From contig NZ_JAEKJR010000002.1 of NCBI RefSeq assembly GCF_017303155.1, forward strand, positions 806,001 through 870,000: 64,000 bases of DNA, in the 5' to 3' direction. The DNA comes from Microbulbifer salipaludis (GTDB lineage: Bacteria > Pseudomonadota > Gammaproteobacteria > Pseudomonadales > Cellvibrionaceae). Shown one piece after another: positions 39,374 to 50,247 of the stretch (its first letter is position 1; each line of letters starts with the position of its first letter). The notes beneath the pieces are model-generated. The model ran no database searches and was not told where the DNA came from. It saw only the letters and a list, made by a program, of their open reading frames with translations. Position numbers and translations under genes: made by a program.

Positions 39374-41290
39374 ATGACAGTTGAGGCGCATAAAGAGAGC
39401 CATGGCTTCCAGACAGAAGCCAAACAGCTGCTGCACCTGATGATCCACTCGCTGTACTCCAATAAGGAGATTTTCCTGCGCGAGCTGGTTTCCAATGCCT
39501 CCGACGCCGCGGACAAGCTGCGTTTTGAAGCCCTCTCCAAGCCGGAACTACTGGCCGAAGACCCGGATCTGCGCATTCGCATCGAGTTCGATAAGGACGC
39601 CGGTACGCTCACCATTAGCGACAACGGTATCGGCATGAGCCGCGACGAGGTGATCGAGAATCTCGGCACCATTGCCCGTTCCGGCACCGCCAGCTTTATG
39701 CAGAACCTCACCGGCGACCAGAAGAAAGACGCGCACCTGATTGGCCAGTTCGGGGTCGGTTTCTACTCCGCGTTTATTGTCGCCGACAAGGTAGACGTAT
39801 TTACCCGTCGTGCCGGTGCCGATGCCAGCCAGGGTGTGCACTGGGAGTGCAGTGGCGAGGCGGAGTACTCCGTCGAGAACGTCGAGTGGCCAAACCGCGG
39901 CACTCGCGTGGTACTGCACCTGAAAGACGACGCAACAGAGTTCGCCGACGACTGGCGCCTGCGCTCCATCATCAAGAAGTACTCCGATCACATCGCCATC
40001 CCGGTGGAAATGCTGAAGCAGGCTGCGCCGGCTGGGGAAGATGACGAGAGTAAAGAAGAGAAAGCGCCGGAATTTGAAGCGGTCAACGCTGCCCAGGCGC
40101 TGTGGACCCGCCCGCGCTCCGAGGTGAAGTCCGAGGAGTACCAGGAATTCTACAAGCACATCTCCCACGACTTCGATGACCCACTGACCTGGAGCCACAA
40201 TCGCGTGGAAGGCAAGCTGGATTACACCAGCCTGCTGTACATCCCGGCGCGTGCGCCGTTTGACCTGTACCAGCGCGACGCCGCCCGTGGTCTCAAGCTG
40301 TATGTGCAGCGCACCTTCATCATGGACGACGCTGAGCAGTTCCTGCCGCTGTACCTGCGTTTCGTCAAAGGGGTGCTGGATTCCAACGACCTGCCGCTGA
40401 ACGTGTCCCGCGAGATTCTGCAGAAAGACCAGAATACCGATGCCATCAAGAGCGCGCTGACCAAGCGTGTGCTGGATATGCTGGACAAGCTGTCGAAGAA
40501 AGACGCAGACCAGTACCAGAAGTTCTGGGATCTGTTTGGCTCGGTGATGAAAGAGGGGCCGGCGGAAGACTTCTCTAACAAGGAGAAGATTGCCAAGTTG
40601 CTGCGCTTCTCCACCACCCACACCGACAGCGACAAGCAGGACCAGTCGCTGGAAGCGTATGTGGGCCGCATGAAAGAGGGCCAGAAGCACATCTACTACG
40701 TGTGCGCAGACAACTTCGCTACCGCCAAGTCCTCCCCGTACCTGGAGGTCTTCCGCAAGAAGGGTATTGAAGTGTTGCTGCTCACCGACCAGGTGGACGA
40801 GTGGTTCGTCGGCCATATGCAGGAGTTTGATGGCAAGCAGTTCCAGGATGTGGCCAAGGGTGCGCTGGACCTGGGTGATGCCGAGAACGAAGACGACAAG
40901 GCCGAGCGCGAGAAAGTCGAGAAAGAGGCGGGCGCGCTGGTTGAGCGGGTAAAAGAAGTACTGGAGTCCCGTGTAGAGGATGTGCGCGCGACCACGCGCC
41001 TGGTGGACTCTCCCGCGTGCCTGGTGGCCAGCGACAACGATATGGGGCTGCAAATGCGCCGTATACTGGAGCAGGCGGGCCAGTCCCTGCCCGACGCCAA
41101 GCCGATCTTTGAGCTCAACCCCAACCACCCGCTGGTGCAGCGCCTGGATCAGGAGCAGGACGAGGACCGCTTTGCCGACCTCACCAATATCCTGATGGAT
41201 CAGGCCAACCTGGCGGCAGGTAATCAGCTGGCGGATCCGGCAGATTATGTGCGCCGCCTGAACGCGCTGCTGCTGGAGCTCAATACCTGA
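39374..41290 (+). CDS. htpG: Hsp90-family molecular chaperone
   Basis: 638 residues, standard for HtpG. The GHKL ATPase N-domain carries [33 protein letters not shown] and [13 protein letters not shown]. The middle-domain catalytic arginine region [12 protein letters not shown] and a C-terminal dimerisation domain are present. Dimeric ATP-dependent chaperone. A near-consensus sigma-32 promoter precedes it, so heat induction is expected. Confidence 0.98.
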   Translation: MTVEAHKESHGFQTEAKQLLHLMIHSLYSNKEIFLRELVSNASDAADKLRFEALSKPELLAEDPDLRIRIEFDKDAGTLTISDNGIGMSRDEVIENLGTIARSGTASFMQNLTGDQKKDAHLIGQFGVGFYSAFIVADKVDVFTRRAGADASQGVHWECSGEAEYSVENVEWPNRGTRVVLHLKDDATEFADDWRLRSIIKKYSDHIAIPVEMLKQAAPAGEDDESKEEKAPEFEAVNAAQALWTRPRSEVKSEEYQEFYKHISHDFDDPLTWSHNRVEGKLDYTSLLYIPARAPFDLYQRDAARGLKLYVQRTFIMDDAEQFLPLYLRFVKGVLDSNDLPLNVSREILQKDQNTDAIKSALTKRVLDMLDKLSKKDADQYQKFWDLFGSVMKEGPAEDFSNKEKIAKLLRFSTTHTDSDKQDQSLEAYVGRMKEGQKHIYYVCADNFATAKSSPYLEVFRKKGIEVLLLTDQVDEWFVGHMQEFDGKQFQDVAKGALDLGDAENEDDKAEREKVEKEAGALVERVKEVLESRVEDVRATTRLVDSPACLVASDNDMGLQMRRILEQAGQSLPDAKPIFELNPNHPLVQRLDQEQDEDRFADLTNILMDQANLAAGNQLADPADYVRRLNALLLELNT

Positions 41291-41306
41291 GCCGCTAATC
41301 CTGCGT

Positions 41307-41341
41307 GGGGCTTGTCGACGCTTTCTGTGTCGGCAAGCCCC
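41307..41341 (+). terminator. Possible terminator after htpG
   Basis: Stem GGGGCTTGTCGAC / GTCGGCAAGCCCC with one G-T pair; the downstream tract is only weakly T-rich, so it may be inefficient. Confidence 0.5.
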
Positions 41342-41560
41342 GGCTTTCTCTCTTGTGTTCTGTGCCGCGCTCGCGGAGATCCCAGTCTGGTCTATAGTGT
41401 TTCTTGGTTATTTCTTGCCGGTTTTTTGCGCGATTTGGTCGGTAAAAGACGACAATTGCGGGTTAACTTGGCAAATATGCGCAATTTCTTGCCGCGGCGT
41501 TGGGCCTTGCCACCAGGCTCCGTATAATCGCCCGCTGCACAGCAAAATTTACAGAGTGTT

Positions 41561-42619
41561 ATGACTCAGCAAGACGTACCTTCGAGCGCCCCTGAAACCC
41601 ATCACTCCATCGCCATTCTCGGCGGCGGCAGCTTTGGTACCGCCATTGCCAATATTGTTGCCGGCAACGGCCACGATACCCGTCAGTGGATGCGCGACCC
41701 GGAGCGCGCTGCGGCGTGCATGGCCCTGCGCGAAAATCAGCACTACCTGCCGGGGGTGGCTTTGCACCCGGCGTTGAACATTACCGCGGATCTGGAGCAG
41801 GCGGTGAGCGGCTGCCAGATTGTGTTTGTGGCTATTCCCAGCAAGTCCTTTCGTGAGGTGGTACACCGCGCAGCGCCAATGCTGGCGCCCGATACCATGC
41901 TGATCTCGCTGACCAAAGGCATCGAGCACGACCAGTTTCACCTGATGAGCGATATCCTGCGGGAAGAAACCGAGGGTATGCGTGTGGGGGTGCTGAGCGG
42001 CCCCAATTTTGCCAAGGAAATCGTCGCTGGCCACTACACCGCGACGGTGATTGCCAGTGAAGACGAGCCCCTGTGCAGCACGATCCAGAAGGTGCTGCAT
42101 TCGGAAACCTTCCGGGTCTACTCCAGTAACGACGTCTTTGGCGTTGAGCTGGCGGGGGCGCTGAAAAATATCTATGCGATCGTGACCGGCATGGCGGTGG
42201 CGCTGGGCCGGGGGCAAAACACCACCAGTTTGCTGATTACCCGTGCGCTGGCGGAAATGATGCGCTTTGCCGAGGCCATGGGGGCCGATCCGATGACGTT
42301 TATCGGCCTTGCCGGCGTCGGTGACCTGATCCTTACCTGCTCGTCCGATCTCAGCCGCAACTACCGGGTGGGCTATCTGGTGGGCAAGGGCAAACCGCTT
42401 GATGAGGCCGTGACGGAAATCGGCCAGGTCGCGGAAGGCGTGAATACCGTTCGTCTGATCAAGGCAAAAGCCGATGAATTGGGCGTCTACATGCCCTTGG
42501 TTTCTGCAATTCACGCCATATTATTTGAAGGTACCCCGATACCCACGGTGATCCGCGAGCTGATGTCTGGCGCGCAGACCTTCGACGTGGCCTATTCGGC
42601 CAAGCCCTCGACAGATTAG
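41561..42619 (+). CDS. gpsA: NAD(P)H-dependent glycerol-3-phosphate dehydrogenase
   Basis: 352 residues. Rossmann motif [12 protein letters not shown] (about 20-31), [17 protein letters not shown], the catalytic Lys in [13 protein letters not shown], and the substrate motif [19 protein letters not shown]. It makes sn-glycerol 3-phosphate for phospholipids. Followed closely by two DUF4389 genes and sixA on the same strand, a likely operon. Confidence 0.97.
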   Translation: MTQQDVPSSAPETHHSIAILGGGSFGTAIANIVAGNGHDTRQWMRDPERAAACMALRENQHYLPGVALHPALNITADLEQAVSGCQIVFVAIPSKSFREVVHRAAPMLAPDTMLISLTKGIEHDQFHLMSDILREETEGMRVGVLSGPNFAKEIVAGHYTATVIASEDEPLCSTIQKVLHSETFRVYSSNDVFGVELAGALKNIYAIVTGMAVALGRGQNTTSLLITRALAEMMRFAEAMGADPMTFIGLAGVGDLILTCSSDLSRNYRVGYLVGKGKPLDEAVTEIGQVAEGVNTVRLIKAKADELGVYMPLVSAIHAILFEGTPIPTVIRELMSGAQTFDVAYSAKPSTD

Positions 42620-42627
42620 GACGTGCC

Positions 42628-42906
42628 ATGAATAACGAACAACTCAAGCACAATCTTACCTCCACCGATCACTGGCTGCGGCTGTTGTTTATGGTGTTGT
42701 TTGTGGTGCTGCTGGAAGTCACCGGCGTGGTGATGCTGGCGCTCATCGTGCTGCAGTTTCTGTTTGCCATTGTCTCTGGTGGCCCGAACGAGAACCTTCG
42801 CCAGCTCGGTAACCAGATCGCTTCCTATATTTATCAGATTCTGCAATTTTTGATTTATAACAGCGAAGAAAAGCCATTTCCGTTCGCGGAGTGGCCAGAA
42901 TCCTGA
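42628..42906 (+). CDS. DUF4389 small membrane protein (short paralogue)
   Basis: 92 residues with one long hydrophobic segment (LRLLFMVLFVVLLEVTGVVMLALIVLQFLFAI, probably two passes) and the conserved tail SYIYQILQFLIYNSEEKPFPF. It starts 8 bases after gpsA. Near-duplicate of the next gene, without the acidic C-terminal extension. Function unknown. Confidence 0.9.
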   Translation: MNNEQLKHNLTSTDHWLRLLFMVLFVVLLEVTGVVMLALIVLQFLFAIVSGGPNENLRQLGNQIASYIYQILQFLIYNSEEKPFPFAEWPES

Positions 42907-42975
42907 TCCCTTCCGGCCGGTGCAGGCTGGCCGTTTATTATCTATGGTGCCCAACAACGGACTGGTGATCGCCCA

Positions 42976-43539
42976 ATGAGCAACGAAGAACTGAAACAGA
43001 ACCTGACCTCCTCAAACCAGTGGCTGCGCCTGATTTACATGGTGCTGTTTGCCGTGCTTTTGGAAATCGCCGGGTTTGTCATGCTGGCGGTGGTCATCGC
43101 CCAATTCCTGTTCGCTATCTTTAGCGGCAGTGCCAATGATAATTTGCGTCGCCTCGGCGACCAGATTGCTTCCTATATTTACCAGACCCTGCAATTCCTG
43201 ATCTACAACTCGGAAGAAAAGCCATTCCCGTTTTCCGAGTGGCCCGAATCGGAAGAGGAGGATCTATCCTCTTATGAGAGCGCGGAAGAAATTGACGGTG
43301 AAGTGATCAGCGAGGAAGCGCCTGCCGCCGTCGACGAGCCCGAAGTAGAAGAAACAGCATCCGCGACCACCTCGGAAGCGAAGACCAAAAAGCCGCGCAA
43401 GCGCGCCTCGACCGCCGCCAAGAAGCAGGCTGATGCGCCGGAAGACGAGACGGTGATCGAGCTGGGCGCCGATGCGCAAAGTGCTGAAACGGTCGAGAGC
43501 GCCGACAATGATGAGAAACCTTCCGGCGAGAAGAAGTGA
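42976..43539 (+). CDS. DUF4389 membrane protein with acidic C-terminal tail
   Basis: 187 residues. Residues 1-92 match the preceding gene closely (hydrophobic core and SYIYQTLQFLIYNSEEKPFPF). Residues 93-187 are a Glu/Asp/Ala-rich, disordered tail with a Lys/Arg patch (KTKKPRKRAS). Probably the older member of a tandem duplication; function unknown. Confidence 0.9.
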   Translation: MSNEELKQNLTSSNQWLRLIYMVLFAVLLEIAGFVMLAVVIAQFLFAIFSGSANDNLRRLGDQIASYIYQTLQFLIYNSEEKPFPFSEWPESEEEDLSSYESAEEIDGEVISEEAPAAVDEPEVEETASATTSEAKTKKPRKRASTAAKKQADAPEDETVIELGADAQSAETVESADNDEKPSGEKK

Positions 43540-43585
43540 TCAATCCCCCGGTAAGCCGGCTGTACTGTTTTGACGGGAGACCCTA

Positions 43586-44044
43586 GTGCTGTTGTTTGTG
43601 ATGCGTCACGGCCATGCTGAGCCTTTCAGCAAGAGCGACGAAACCCGGGCGCTGACCGAGGACGGGCGCGCAGAAGTGGCGGCGGTGTGTAAAGAGCGCG
43701 CCTCGGAGCTGGCACAGGTAAAAACCCTCTGGGCCAGCCCTTTTGTGCGCACCCGTCAGACCGCCAAAATTGTGGCCGACACCTTTGGTCTCACGGTAGA
43801 AATTCAGGAGCTGCTGACCGGTGACACACCGGTTGACCAGCTACTGGATGCCCTCGCGCAGGCAGACCCGTCTGTTTTTCCATTGATGCTGGTCAGCCAC
43901 CAGCCGCTGGTAGGACGGCTGGTCAACGGTCTGTGCGGCAGTGGCGATGAACACCCGCTGGGCACTGCCAGCCTAGCGTGCGTGCGGTCCGATGTTTGGG
44001 CCACGGGCTGCGCAGAGCTGGAATGGCTGCAACACCGGCCCTGA
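43586..44044 (+). CDS. sixA: Phosphohistidine phosphatase, histidine-phosphatase superfamily
   Basis: 152 residues from GTG 43586. The catalytic RHG motif is at the start (MRHGHAEP), with WASPFVRTRQTA and the second His in MLVSHQPLVG. SixA-type enzymes remove phosphate from His-phosphorylated PTS or HPt domains. Last gene of the gpsA cluster. Confidence 0.93.
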   Translation: MLLFVMRHGHAEPFSKSDETRALTEDGRAEVAAVCKERASELAQVKTLWASPFVRTRQTAKIVADTFGLTVEIQELLTGDTPVDQLLDALAQADPSVFPLMLVSHQPLVGRLVNGLCGSGDEHPLGTASLACVRSDVWATGCAELEWLQHRP

Positions 44045-44169
44045 TTCAGCGTTTCTGGCTCGACGGTTTTGATTTGGCGGTGCTGATTCAGCAGCCCGTG
44101 CCGAAGCGAGTGGCCACCCATTCTGATCCCTGTGGCCATTGAGATGGCAGGTGGCCGCTGTCAGCATCG

Positions 44170-45084
44170 GTGACCAAGACTGACAACGCCGTATCCCCCA
44201 TGAGCCGATCTCCCCGCGACGCCTTTCGTGAAATTACCCTCGATATCCAGGGCAACCTTATTGCCGCACGCCAGTGGGGCAATCCTGAGGGTGTGCCGGT
44301 ATTGGCCCTGCATGGCTGGCTGGACAATTGCGCCAGCTTCGACGCCATGGCGCCGTTTCTTGCGGAGCTAAACCTGGTGGCAGTGGACCTTGCCGGCCAC
44401 GGGCAGAGCTATCACCGGCACCGGGACGCCAATTACACGGTGTGGACAGAGATTGAGGATGTGCTTGGTATGGCGGATGCGCTGGGCTGGGCGTCTTTCT
44501 CCATGCTTGCGCATTCGCGCGGTGCTGTGATTGCCACCATTGCTGCTGCTACCTTTCCGGAGCGGGTGTGCCGCTTGGCACTTATCGACGGGCTGGTGCC
44601 ACCACCGACCACCGATGCGGAGGCGCCGGAAACCCTGCGCAAGGGCATCGAGCAGCGCGCGCGCTATCGGGCGCGCAACTCGAAGGTCTTTGAGTCTCTG
44701 GAGGTGGCGGTTGCCGCGCGCAAGAACGGGCTGTTCAAGCTCAGTGATGATGCCGCGCGCCGGCTGGTGGAGCGCGGCGTATGCCGCAGTGGTGAAGGGT
44801 ATCGCTGGAGCAATGATCCCCAGCTGTTGGCCAGTTCACTGGCGAAATTGAACGAGCCACAGGTGCTGGCTTTTCTGGATCGCGCCATCATGCCGATTCG
44901 ACTGGCGCTGGGTAAGGATGGGATTCAGGGCATGATCGAGCGTATTCGCCCCCTGGCCGAGCAGCACCCCAATATTGTGTTGCGGGAATTTCCCGGCGGC
45001 CACCATCTGCATATGGAAGAAAGCGCCGGCGCCATTGCCGCGTGGTTTCTGCCTTTCCTGAAAGGCGAAAACCCGCCGCGCTAG
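44170..45084 (+). CDS. Alpha/beta-fold hydrolase
   Basis: 304 residues from GTG 44170; ATG 44200 is an alternative start. Oxyanion region LHGWLDNCASF, DLAGHGQS, nucleophile elbow AHSRGA (Ser in SRG, in place of the more usual GHSMG), an Asp in the cap/core region and a C-terminal His in PGGHHLHMEE. Cytoplasmic esterase-like enzyme; substrate unknown. Its 3' end overlaps the converging isomerase gene by four bases. Confidence 0.9.
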   Translation: MTKTDNAVSPMSRSPRDAFREITLDIQGNLIAARQWGNPEGVPVLALHGWLDNCASFDAMAPFLAELNLVAVDLAGHGQSYHRHRDANYTVWTEIEDVLGMADALGWASFSMLAHSRGAVIATIAAATFPERVCRLALIDGLVPPPTTDAEAPETLRKGIEQRARYRARNSKVFESLEVAVAARKNGLFKLSDDAARRLVERGVCRSGEGYRWSNDPQLLASSLAKLNEPQVLAFLDRAIMPIRLALGKDGIQGMIERIRPLAEQHPNIVLREFPGGHHLHMEESAGAIAAWFLPFLKGENPPR

Positions 45085-45437
45085 AACGGAATTCGTTTGG
45101 CGTAGCAGGCCTTTTCCATATCCCGCACTTCCACGGAAATTTCCGGCACTTCCGGGGCGGCCTCGCACAGGTAATTGAAAATAGCCGCGCTCAGGTCTTC
45201 TTTCTGCTGTGCGGTGCGGCCTTCCAGAATCCGCACCTCCGCGTGGATAAACAGGTTGCTCGACCCATCATGATTCTTGCCGAGTACAAAATCCCGGTAG
45301 GGCAGGGCGCGTGTCTTGATCGCGCTGGGGGAGAAGAGCCCGGTATCGCTCATCGCCTGCTGGCCGTTGCTGACCAGTGCAGAAATGGAAAGGCTGTCTT
45401 CCAGTTTTTGCGAATACTCAATGACCAGATGGGGCAT
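45081..45437 (-). CDS. 5-carboxymethyl-2-hydroxymuconate delta-isomerase family (tautomerase) protein
   Basis: 118 residues. After Met removal the N-terminal proline (MPHLVIEYS) would be the catalytic base of the tautomerase superfamily. The pattern FIHAEVRILEGRTAQQKEDLS and the overall length fit the CHMI family. There are no homoprotocatechuate-pathway genes nearby, so its actual substrate may differ from HpaF. Confidence 0.9.
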   Translation of the reverse strand: MPHLVIEYSQKLEDSLSISALVSNGQQAMSDTGLFSPSAIKTRALPYRDFVLGKNHDGSSNLFIHAEVRILEGRTAQQKEDLSAAIFNYLCEAAPEVPEISVEVRDMEKACYAKRIPF

Positions 45438-45477
45438 TGCCGGGCTCTCCTTGGATGACTGACGTCATCGTCTGCGG

Positions 45478-46017
45478 TTAGCGAATCAGGGCAAGGAACT
45501 CATTGCGGGTGGCCTGCTGGTCGCGGAAAGAACCCAGCATGGCGGAGGTTTTCATGACGGAGTTCTGTTTTTCCACGCCGCGCATCATCATGCACATGTG
45601 TTTTGCTTCCACAATCACGCCGACGCCGGCAGCGCCGGTGACCTGCTGGATGGTTTGGGCAACCTCTACAGTCAATTGTTCCTGGATCTGCAAACGGCGC
45701 GCAAACATGTCTACAATGCGCGCCACTTTGGATAGCCCCAGTACTTTGCCGTCGGGAATATAGGCCACATGGGCCTTGCCGATAAATGGCAGCATATGAT
45801 GCTCGCACAGGGAGTAGAGCTCGATATCTTTTACCAGCACCATTTCGCTGCAATCCGACGGGAAGAGTGCATCGTTCACGATCTCTTCTACGGTCTGCTG
45901 ATAGCCGCGGGTAAGATATTGCATCGCCTTGGCAGCGCGCTGCGGGGTGTCTTTCAGCCCCGGGCGATCCAGGTCTTCGCCAATGGCTTCAATGATGTGT
46001 GCGTAATGTTCTTTCAT
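45478..46017 (-). CDS. folE: GTP cyclohydrolase I
   Basis: 179 residues, a compact FolE. Zinc and catalytic residues appear in [11 protein letters not shown] (Cys, His) and the second Cys in [10 protein letters not shown]. It converts GTP to dihydroneopterin triphosphate, the first step to tetrahydrofolate. It starts 155 bases from the divergent prmB gene. Confidence 0.96.
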   Translation of the reverse strand: MKEHYAHIIEAIGEDLDRPGLKDTPQRAAKAMQYLTRGYQQTVEEIVNDALFPSDCSEMVLVKDIELYSLCEHHMLPFIGKAHVAYIPDGKVLGLSKVARIVDMFARRLQIQEQLTVEVAQTIQQVTGAAGVGVIVEAKHMCMMMRGVEKQNSVMKTSAMLGSFRDQQATRNEFLALIR

Positions 46018-46172
46018 CGTATGCTTCCAACGTCTCGCCCGCGGTTTGTTCTGCCATTAGTACGCAAATAATCGGGCGTTCGATCACCGGTACGCCGGTG
46101 GGGACTAAGGGTGCGCTACCCTAAGCCTTTGTCACACGGTAGTAAAGCGTCAAAAATTGAGGAATATCGCTA

Positions 46173-47105
46173 ATGATAGAGAAACGGGAGTCCAGTTTGC
46201 ACGAATTGTGTACCGTGCTGGACTACATCCGCTGGGGCGCCAGCCGCTTTAATGAGGCTGGGCTGTGGTTCGGTCACGGCACCGACAATGCCTGGGATGA
46301 AGCTGTCCTGCTGGTCACTCATACATTGCACCTGCCGGTGGACAGCAAGCCCGAGATACTCTCGGCGCGTCTTACCATGGATGAGCGCCGGGAAGTGATG
46401 GGCGTGCTTGAAAAGCGTGTCAGCGAGCGCCTGCCGGCACCGTATCTCACCAATGAAGCCTGGTTTTGCGATCTGCCATTTTATGTGGATGCGCGCGTGC
46501 TGGTGCCGAGATCCCCGATTGGCGAGCTGATTCGCACCCGCTTCGAGCCCTGGTTGCAGCAGGAGCCTCTCGCCATTCTCGACCTCTGCTGCGGCAGTGG
46601 CTGCATTGGCATTGCCTGTGCGGACGCTTTCCCGGAAGCGCGGGTGGACCTCAGCGATATTTCCGCCGACGCGATTGAAGTGGCCCAGATCAATATCAAC
46701 CGGCACCAGCTGAACGAGGAAGTGCGTGCGGTGCAGTCCGACCTGTTTGCCGGGTTACCGGGCTGTAGCTACGACCTGATCGTCAGCAACCCTCCTTATG
46801 TTGATGCCCGTGACCTGGCAGAAATGCCGCCGGAGTACCATGCGGAGCCGGGGTTGGCGCTGGGCTCCGGCGACGATGGCCTGGACTTTACCCGCCGTCT
46901 GTTACTGGAGGCACCGGACTATCTGCAACCGGAAGGTATCCTGGTGTGTGAGGTGGGGAACAGTTGGGAAGCGCTGGAAGCGGCGTATCCGCGGGTTCCG
47001 TTTTTCTGGCCGGAACTGGAAGATGGCGGCCACGGGGTGTTTGTACTCACCCGGGAGGACCTGCTGGCCTGTCGTGAAATGTTTGAAGCCGGAGCGCAGC
47101 GTTAG
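46173..47105 (+). CDS. prmB: Ribosomal protein L3 N5-glutamine methyltransferase
   Basis: 310 residues. SAM-binding motif ILDLCCGSGCIGIA (about 133-146) and the Gln/Asn methyltransferase signature NPPYVDARD (about 207). The helical N-terminal domain HTLHLPVDSKPEIL...RRMxxR-like matches PrmB, not PrmC. aroC follows 61 bases downstream, the same order as in pseudomonads. Confidence 0.95.
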   Translation: MIEKRESSLHELCTVLDYIRWGASRFNEAGLWFGHGTDNAWDEAVLLVTHTLHLPVDSKPEILSARLTMDERREVMGVLEKRVSERLPAPYLTNEAWFCDLPFYVDARVLVPRSPIGELIRTRFEPWLQQEPLAILDLCCGSGCIGIACADAFPEARVDLSDISADAIEVAQININRHQLNEEVRAVQSDLFAGLPGCSYDLIVSNPPYVDARDLAEMPPEYHAEPGLALGSGDDGLDFTRRLLLEAPDYLQPEGILVCEVGNSWEALEAAYPRVPFFWPELEDGGHGVFVLTREDLLACREMFEAGAQR

Positions 47106-47166
47106 AGATTCCTCTATAATGCGCCCCCTTCAACGAATAATTGACTATGGGTAAGGAATACCGGGT

Positions 47167-48267
47167 ATGTCGGGCAACACTTTTGGCAAGCTGTTCTGTG
47201 TCACCACCTTTGGCGAGAGCCACGGTCCCGCGTTGGGCTGTATTGTGGATGGCTGCCCTCCGGGACTGGAAATTACCGCCGAGGAAATCCAGCTGGAGCT
47301 GGACCGCCGCAAGCCCGGCACTTCCCGCTACACCACCCAGCGTCGCGAGGCGGATGAAGTCAAAATCCTCTCCGGGGTGTTCGAGGGCAAGACCACCGGT
47401 ACGCCCATCGGTTTGCTGATCGAAAACACCGATCAGCGCTCCAAAGACTACGCCAATATCGCCGAGCAGATTCGCCCGGCCCACGCCGACTACACCTACT
47501 GGGCCAAATACGGCCTGCGCGATTACCGTGGTGGCGGTCGCTCCTCCGCCCGTGAGACTGCTATGCGGGTGGCTGCTGGTGCTATTGCCAAGAAGTGGCT
47601 GAAGCAGCAGTTTGGCATTGAGGTGCGTGGCTACCTTTCACAATTGGGCCCCATCAAGGTGGAAAAACTGGATTGGTCGCAAGTAGACCAGAACCCGTTT
47701 TTCTGTCCCGACGCCGACAAGGTGCCGGAAATGGAAAGCTACATGCAGGCCCTGATTAAAGAGGGCGACTCCGTCGGCGCGCGTATTTCAGTGCATGCCA
47801 GCGGTGTGCCGGCGGGGCTTGGCGAGCCGATTTTCGATCGTCTGGATGCGGAGCTGGCTCACGGGCTGATGAGCATCAACGCGGTAAAAGGGGTGGAGAT
47901 CGGTGCGGGTTTCGATTCGGTGGCCCAGAAGGGCACCGAGCACCGGGATGAGATTACTGTGGAAGGTTTCCAGTCCAACAATGCCGGCGGCATTCTCGGG
48001 GGTATTTCCAGTGGTCAGGAGATCATTGCGCACATCGCCCTGAAGCCGACTTCCAGCCTGCGCATTCCCGGCAAGAGCCTGGATACCAATGGCAATCCCA
48101 TCGAAGTGATCACTAAGGGGCGTCACGACCCCTGTGTGGGTATTCGAGCGACGCCGATCGCCGAGGCAATGATGGCGCTGGTGCTGATCGACCATGTACT
48201 GCGCCAGCGCGGCCAGAATGGGGATGTGGAATTTGGTCTGAAGATTCCCGCGGGCGAAACGCGCTGA
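47167..48267 (+). CDS. aroC: Chorismate synthase
   Basis: 366 residues. The N-terminus [19 protein letters not shown] is the family signature, followed by [15 protein letters not shown], the flavin/EPSP-binding [11 protein letters not shown], and [17 protein letters not shown]. It converts EPSP to chorismate using reduced FMN, feeding the trp genes further right. Confidence 0.98.
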   Translation: MSGNTFGKLFCVTTFGESHGPALGCIVDGCPPGLEITAEEIQLELDRRKPGTSRYTTQRREADEVKILSGVFEGKTTGTPIGLLIENTDQRSKDYANIAEQIRPAHADYTYWAKYGLRDYRGGGRSSARETAMRVAAGAIAKKWLKQQFGIEVRGYLSQLGPIKVEKLDWSQVDQNPFFCPDADKVPEMESYMQALIKEGDSVGARISVHASGVPAGLGEPIFDRLDAELAHGLMSINAVKGVEIGAGFDSVAQKGTEHRDEITVEGFQSNNAGGILGGISSGQEIIAHIALKPTSSLRIPGKSLDTNGNPIEVITKGRHDPCVGIRATPIAEAMMALVLIDHVLRQRGQNGDVEFGLKIPAGETR

Positions 48268-48314
48268 CCCGGTCTAACGACGGGTACGAGATTGCAGATA
48301 CAAAAGTTGGGTAC

Positions 48315-48351
48315 AAAAAAGGCGGAGCGCCACAAGCGCTCCGCCTTTTTT
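48315..48351. terminator. Bidirectional terminator, aroC / outer-membrane protein
   Basis: Perfect 10-bp stem GGCGGAGCGC (48321-48330) / GCGCTCCGCC (48336-48345), loop CACAA, T6 on the plus side and A6 on the left. Shared by the converging genes. Confidence 0.92.
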
Positions 48352-48370
48352 CTTGCATGCCGCCTGTGGC

Positions 48371-49108
48371 TTACAGGTGCAGGCTCAGACCCACATACGG
48401 GCCCTTGATTTCCAGGTCGCTCTGGAACGCATCCAGTTCCTTTACGTCCAGGGTCATTGCGCGGTAACCCGCCTCAATGGCGAAGTCCAGCGCGGGTACG
48501 AAGTCCCAGCGCACTTTGGCGGTCAGGTCGGTGTGGCTGTCGCCGTTGTAGCTGGTGCCGTTGCCCTGGGCGATGATGGACCAGCCGGTAAAAGGCAGGT
48601 CGAAGCGGGCTACGCCGTACACCATCGGCAGCACGCCGGTCAGTTCGATATCTTCAGACTGCAGGTCGCTGGTGACGGACATTTCGCCGCTGTACATGCG
48701 CGCAGTCAGGCCCAGGTCCAGGTTCACCCAGTTATCCAGAATCTCGTAGTAGAGCGTGGCGTCGGTGTGGGTCAGGTTCATGTCGGCGTTGATGTCGGAA
48801 CCGACGTTAAAGGTCTTGTCGCCGAAGGTGACTTCGCGGGTCAGCATCGCCGCACCGTTGGTCTCTACCTTGCTGTGTGCAACCAGGATGTTCGGGATAA
48901 CCGGGATCGGGTGCTCCAGAGCCGCCTGAATAAAGGTGACGTTGTCTTCGGCGAGGGCAAACTCATCGACGTTGAAGTCGTCGACACCAACAGCACCGGT
49001 ATAGCTGGGCTGCCATACACCGGCGGTGGCGTCGAAGCCGAGGATGGTATCAGCGCTGACGCTGGCGGAGGCCAGGGTCGCGCAAAGGGCCAGGGTTATT
49101 TTTTTCAT
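48371..49108 (-). CDS. Outer-membrane beta-barrel protein (TIGR04219-like)
   Basis: 245 residues with a signal peptide (MKKITLALCATLASASVSA-DT). The body has alternating beta-strand patterns and ends in an aromatic/hydrophobic outer-membrane signal (YVGLSLHL). The start DTILGFDATAGVWQPSYTG fits the TIGR04219 family of small barrel proteins. Function unknown; it stands alone. Confidence 0.85.
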   Translation of the reverse strand: MKKITLALCATLASASVSADTILGFDATAGVWQPSYTGAVGVDDFNVDEFALAEDNVTFIQAALEHPIPVIPNILVAHSKVETNGAAMLTREVTFGDKTFNVGSDINADMNLTHTDATLYYEILDNWVNLDLGLTARMYSGEMSVTSDLQSEDIELTGVLPMVYGVARFDLPFTGWSIIAQGNGTSYNGDSHTDLTAKVRWDFVPALDFAIEAGYRAMTLDVKELDAFQSDLEIKGPYVGLSLHL

Positions 49109-49254
49109 TTGGAGTCTCTCCCGTTGAATTCTGCGGCAGATTCTACAGGGTTTTGATGAAATTTCCCTGAATCGGTGTCGATTTCGGGGTGATCGGGCCC
49201 AATTTTGCGTACTGATTGGCGTTCTAGCCCGTGCTGCTGCCCCCTCTGGGCCGC

Positions 49255-50133
49255 TCAGAGCCCCCGCGCCTCCTTGAACAGGAGCTGTTGCAGCGCATTG
49301 GCGGCGTTGCTCAGGGTGCGATTGCGGTGGTAGATGATCCCCAGGTTGCGCACGATACTGAGCTGGGGCATGGGCAACTCGGCCAGACTGTCGTCAATCA
49401 GGGTCTTGGGCAGCACGCTCCAACCGAGGCCAACACCGGCCATCATTTTGATGGTTTCCAGAAAATTGGTGGCCAGCTTGGCGGTCAGCTTGAGCCCGTG
49501 GGCGTCGAACTCCCGCTTGATCAAGCGCCCGGTATAGGTGTTCAGGTCGGGCAGAATGGCGGGATATCGGGCCAGCGCGGGCAGGTCCAGCTCGGGCATC
49601 TGAGCCAGGGGATGGTCCGGCGCTGCGACCACCACACAGGGGTCCGGCCAGATGATCTGGGCGTTGAGGCTCGGGTAGTCCTTGAGGGCAAGGGTGACCA
49701 CCGCCAGTTCGTATTCCCCCGCCATCAACGCTTCATAGGCCTGCTCGGAATCCACGAAATCAATATCGAGGGCGACATCCGGATAAAGGTTGCTGAACTC
49801 CCGCAGAACCGGCGGCAGGTGGTGCAGGCCAACGTGGTGACTGGTGGCAATGCGCAGGCTGCCGCCGATGGTTTCACCGAGGCTGCGCAGTTCGTGTTCG
49901 GCGTCGCTGACCTCGTTGAGAATGTGGCGAGCGCGGGGCAGCAGCGCGCGGCCGGCGTTGGTCAGCTGCAGCTTGCGCCCGATGCGGTCAAACAGCGGCG
50001 TTCCCAGCTGCTGCTCCAGCGATGCCAGCCGTTTACTGACCGCAGGCTGGGTCAGGTGCAGCTGTTCTGCGGCTTCGGAAACGGAGCCCTGTTCGGAGAT
50101 AGCGAGAAACGCCCTGAGCCACTGTATTTCCAT
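49255..50133 (-). CDS. LysR-family transcriptional regulator next to leuC
   Basis: 292 residues. N-terminal winged HTH ([36 protein letters not shown]) and a periplasmic-binding-like effector domain ([21 protein letters not shown]). Divergent from leuC with 114 bases between starts, so it most likely controls leuCDB and itself. In pseudomonads a LysR gene sits at the same place. Confidence 0.93.
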   Translation of the reverse strand: MEIQWLRAFLAISEQGSVSEAAEQLHLTQPAVSKRLASLEQQLGTPLFDRIGRKLQLTNAGRALLPRARHILNEVSDAEHELRSLGETIGGSLRIATSHHVGLHHLPPVLREFSNLYPDVALDIDFVDSEQAYEALMAGEYELAVVTLALKDYPSLNAQIIWPDPCVVVAAPDHPLAQMPELDLPALARYPAILPDLNTYTGRLIKREFDAHGLKLTAKLATNFLETIKMMAGVGLGWSVLPKTLIDDSLAELPMPQLSIVRNLGIIYHRNRTLSNAANALQQLLFKEARGL

Positions 50134-50247
50134 CGAAGTTCCCGGTTTGGCATTCCAAAAGCGAATGCGCCATATAATAAATATAAATTGATGTTATTCA
50201 ATGCCCCACCTAGACTCCGCCATGTTATCCATAGAGGAGATGGGGCT

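Noticed and set aside
39548..41128. 526-codon minus-strand frame
   Set aside because: Antisense to htpG, no family motifs and no ribosome site.
49231..50247. Upstream extension of the leuC frame by 339 codons
   Set aside because: It is antisense to the LysR gene and has no homology to LeuC; the ATG at 50248 has a good ribosome site and gives normal LeuC length.
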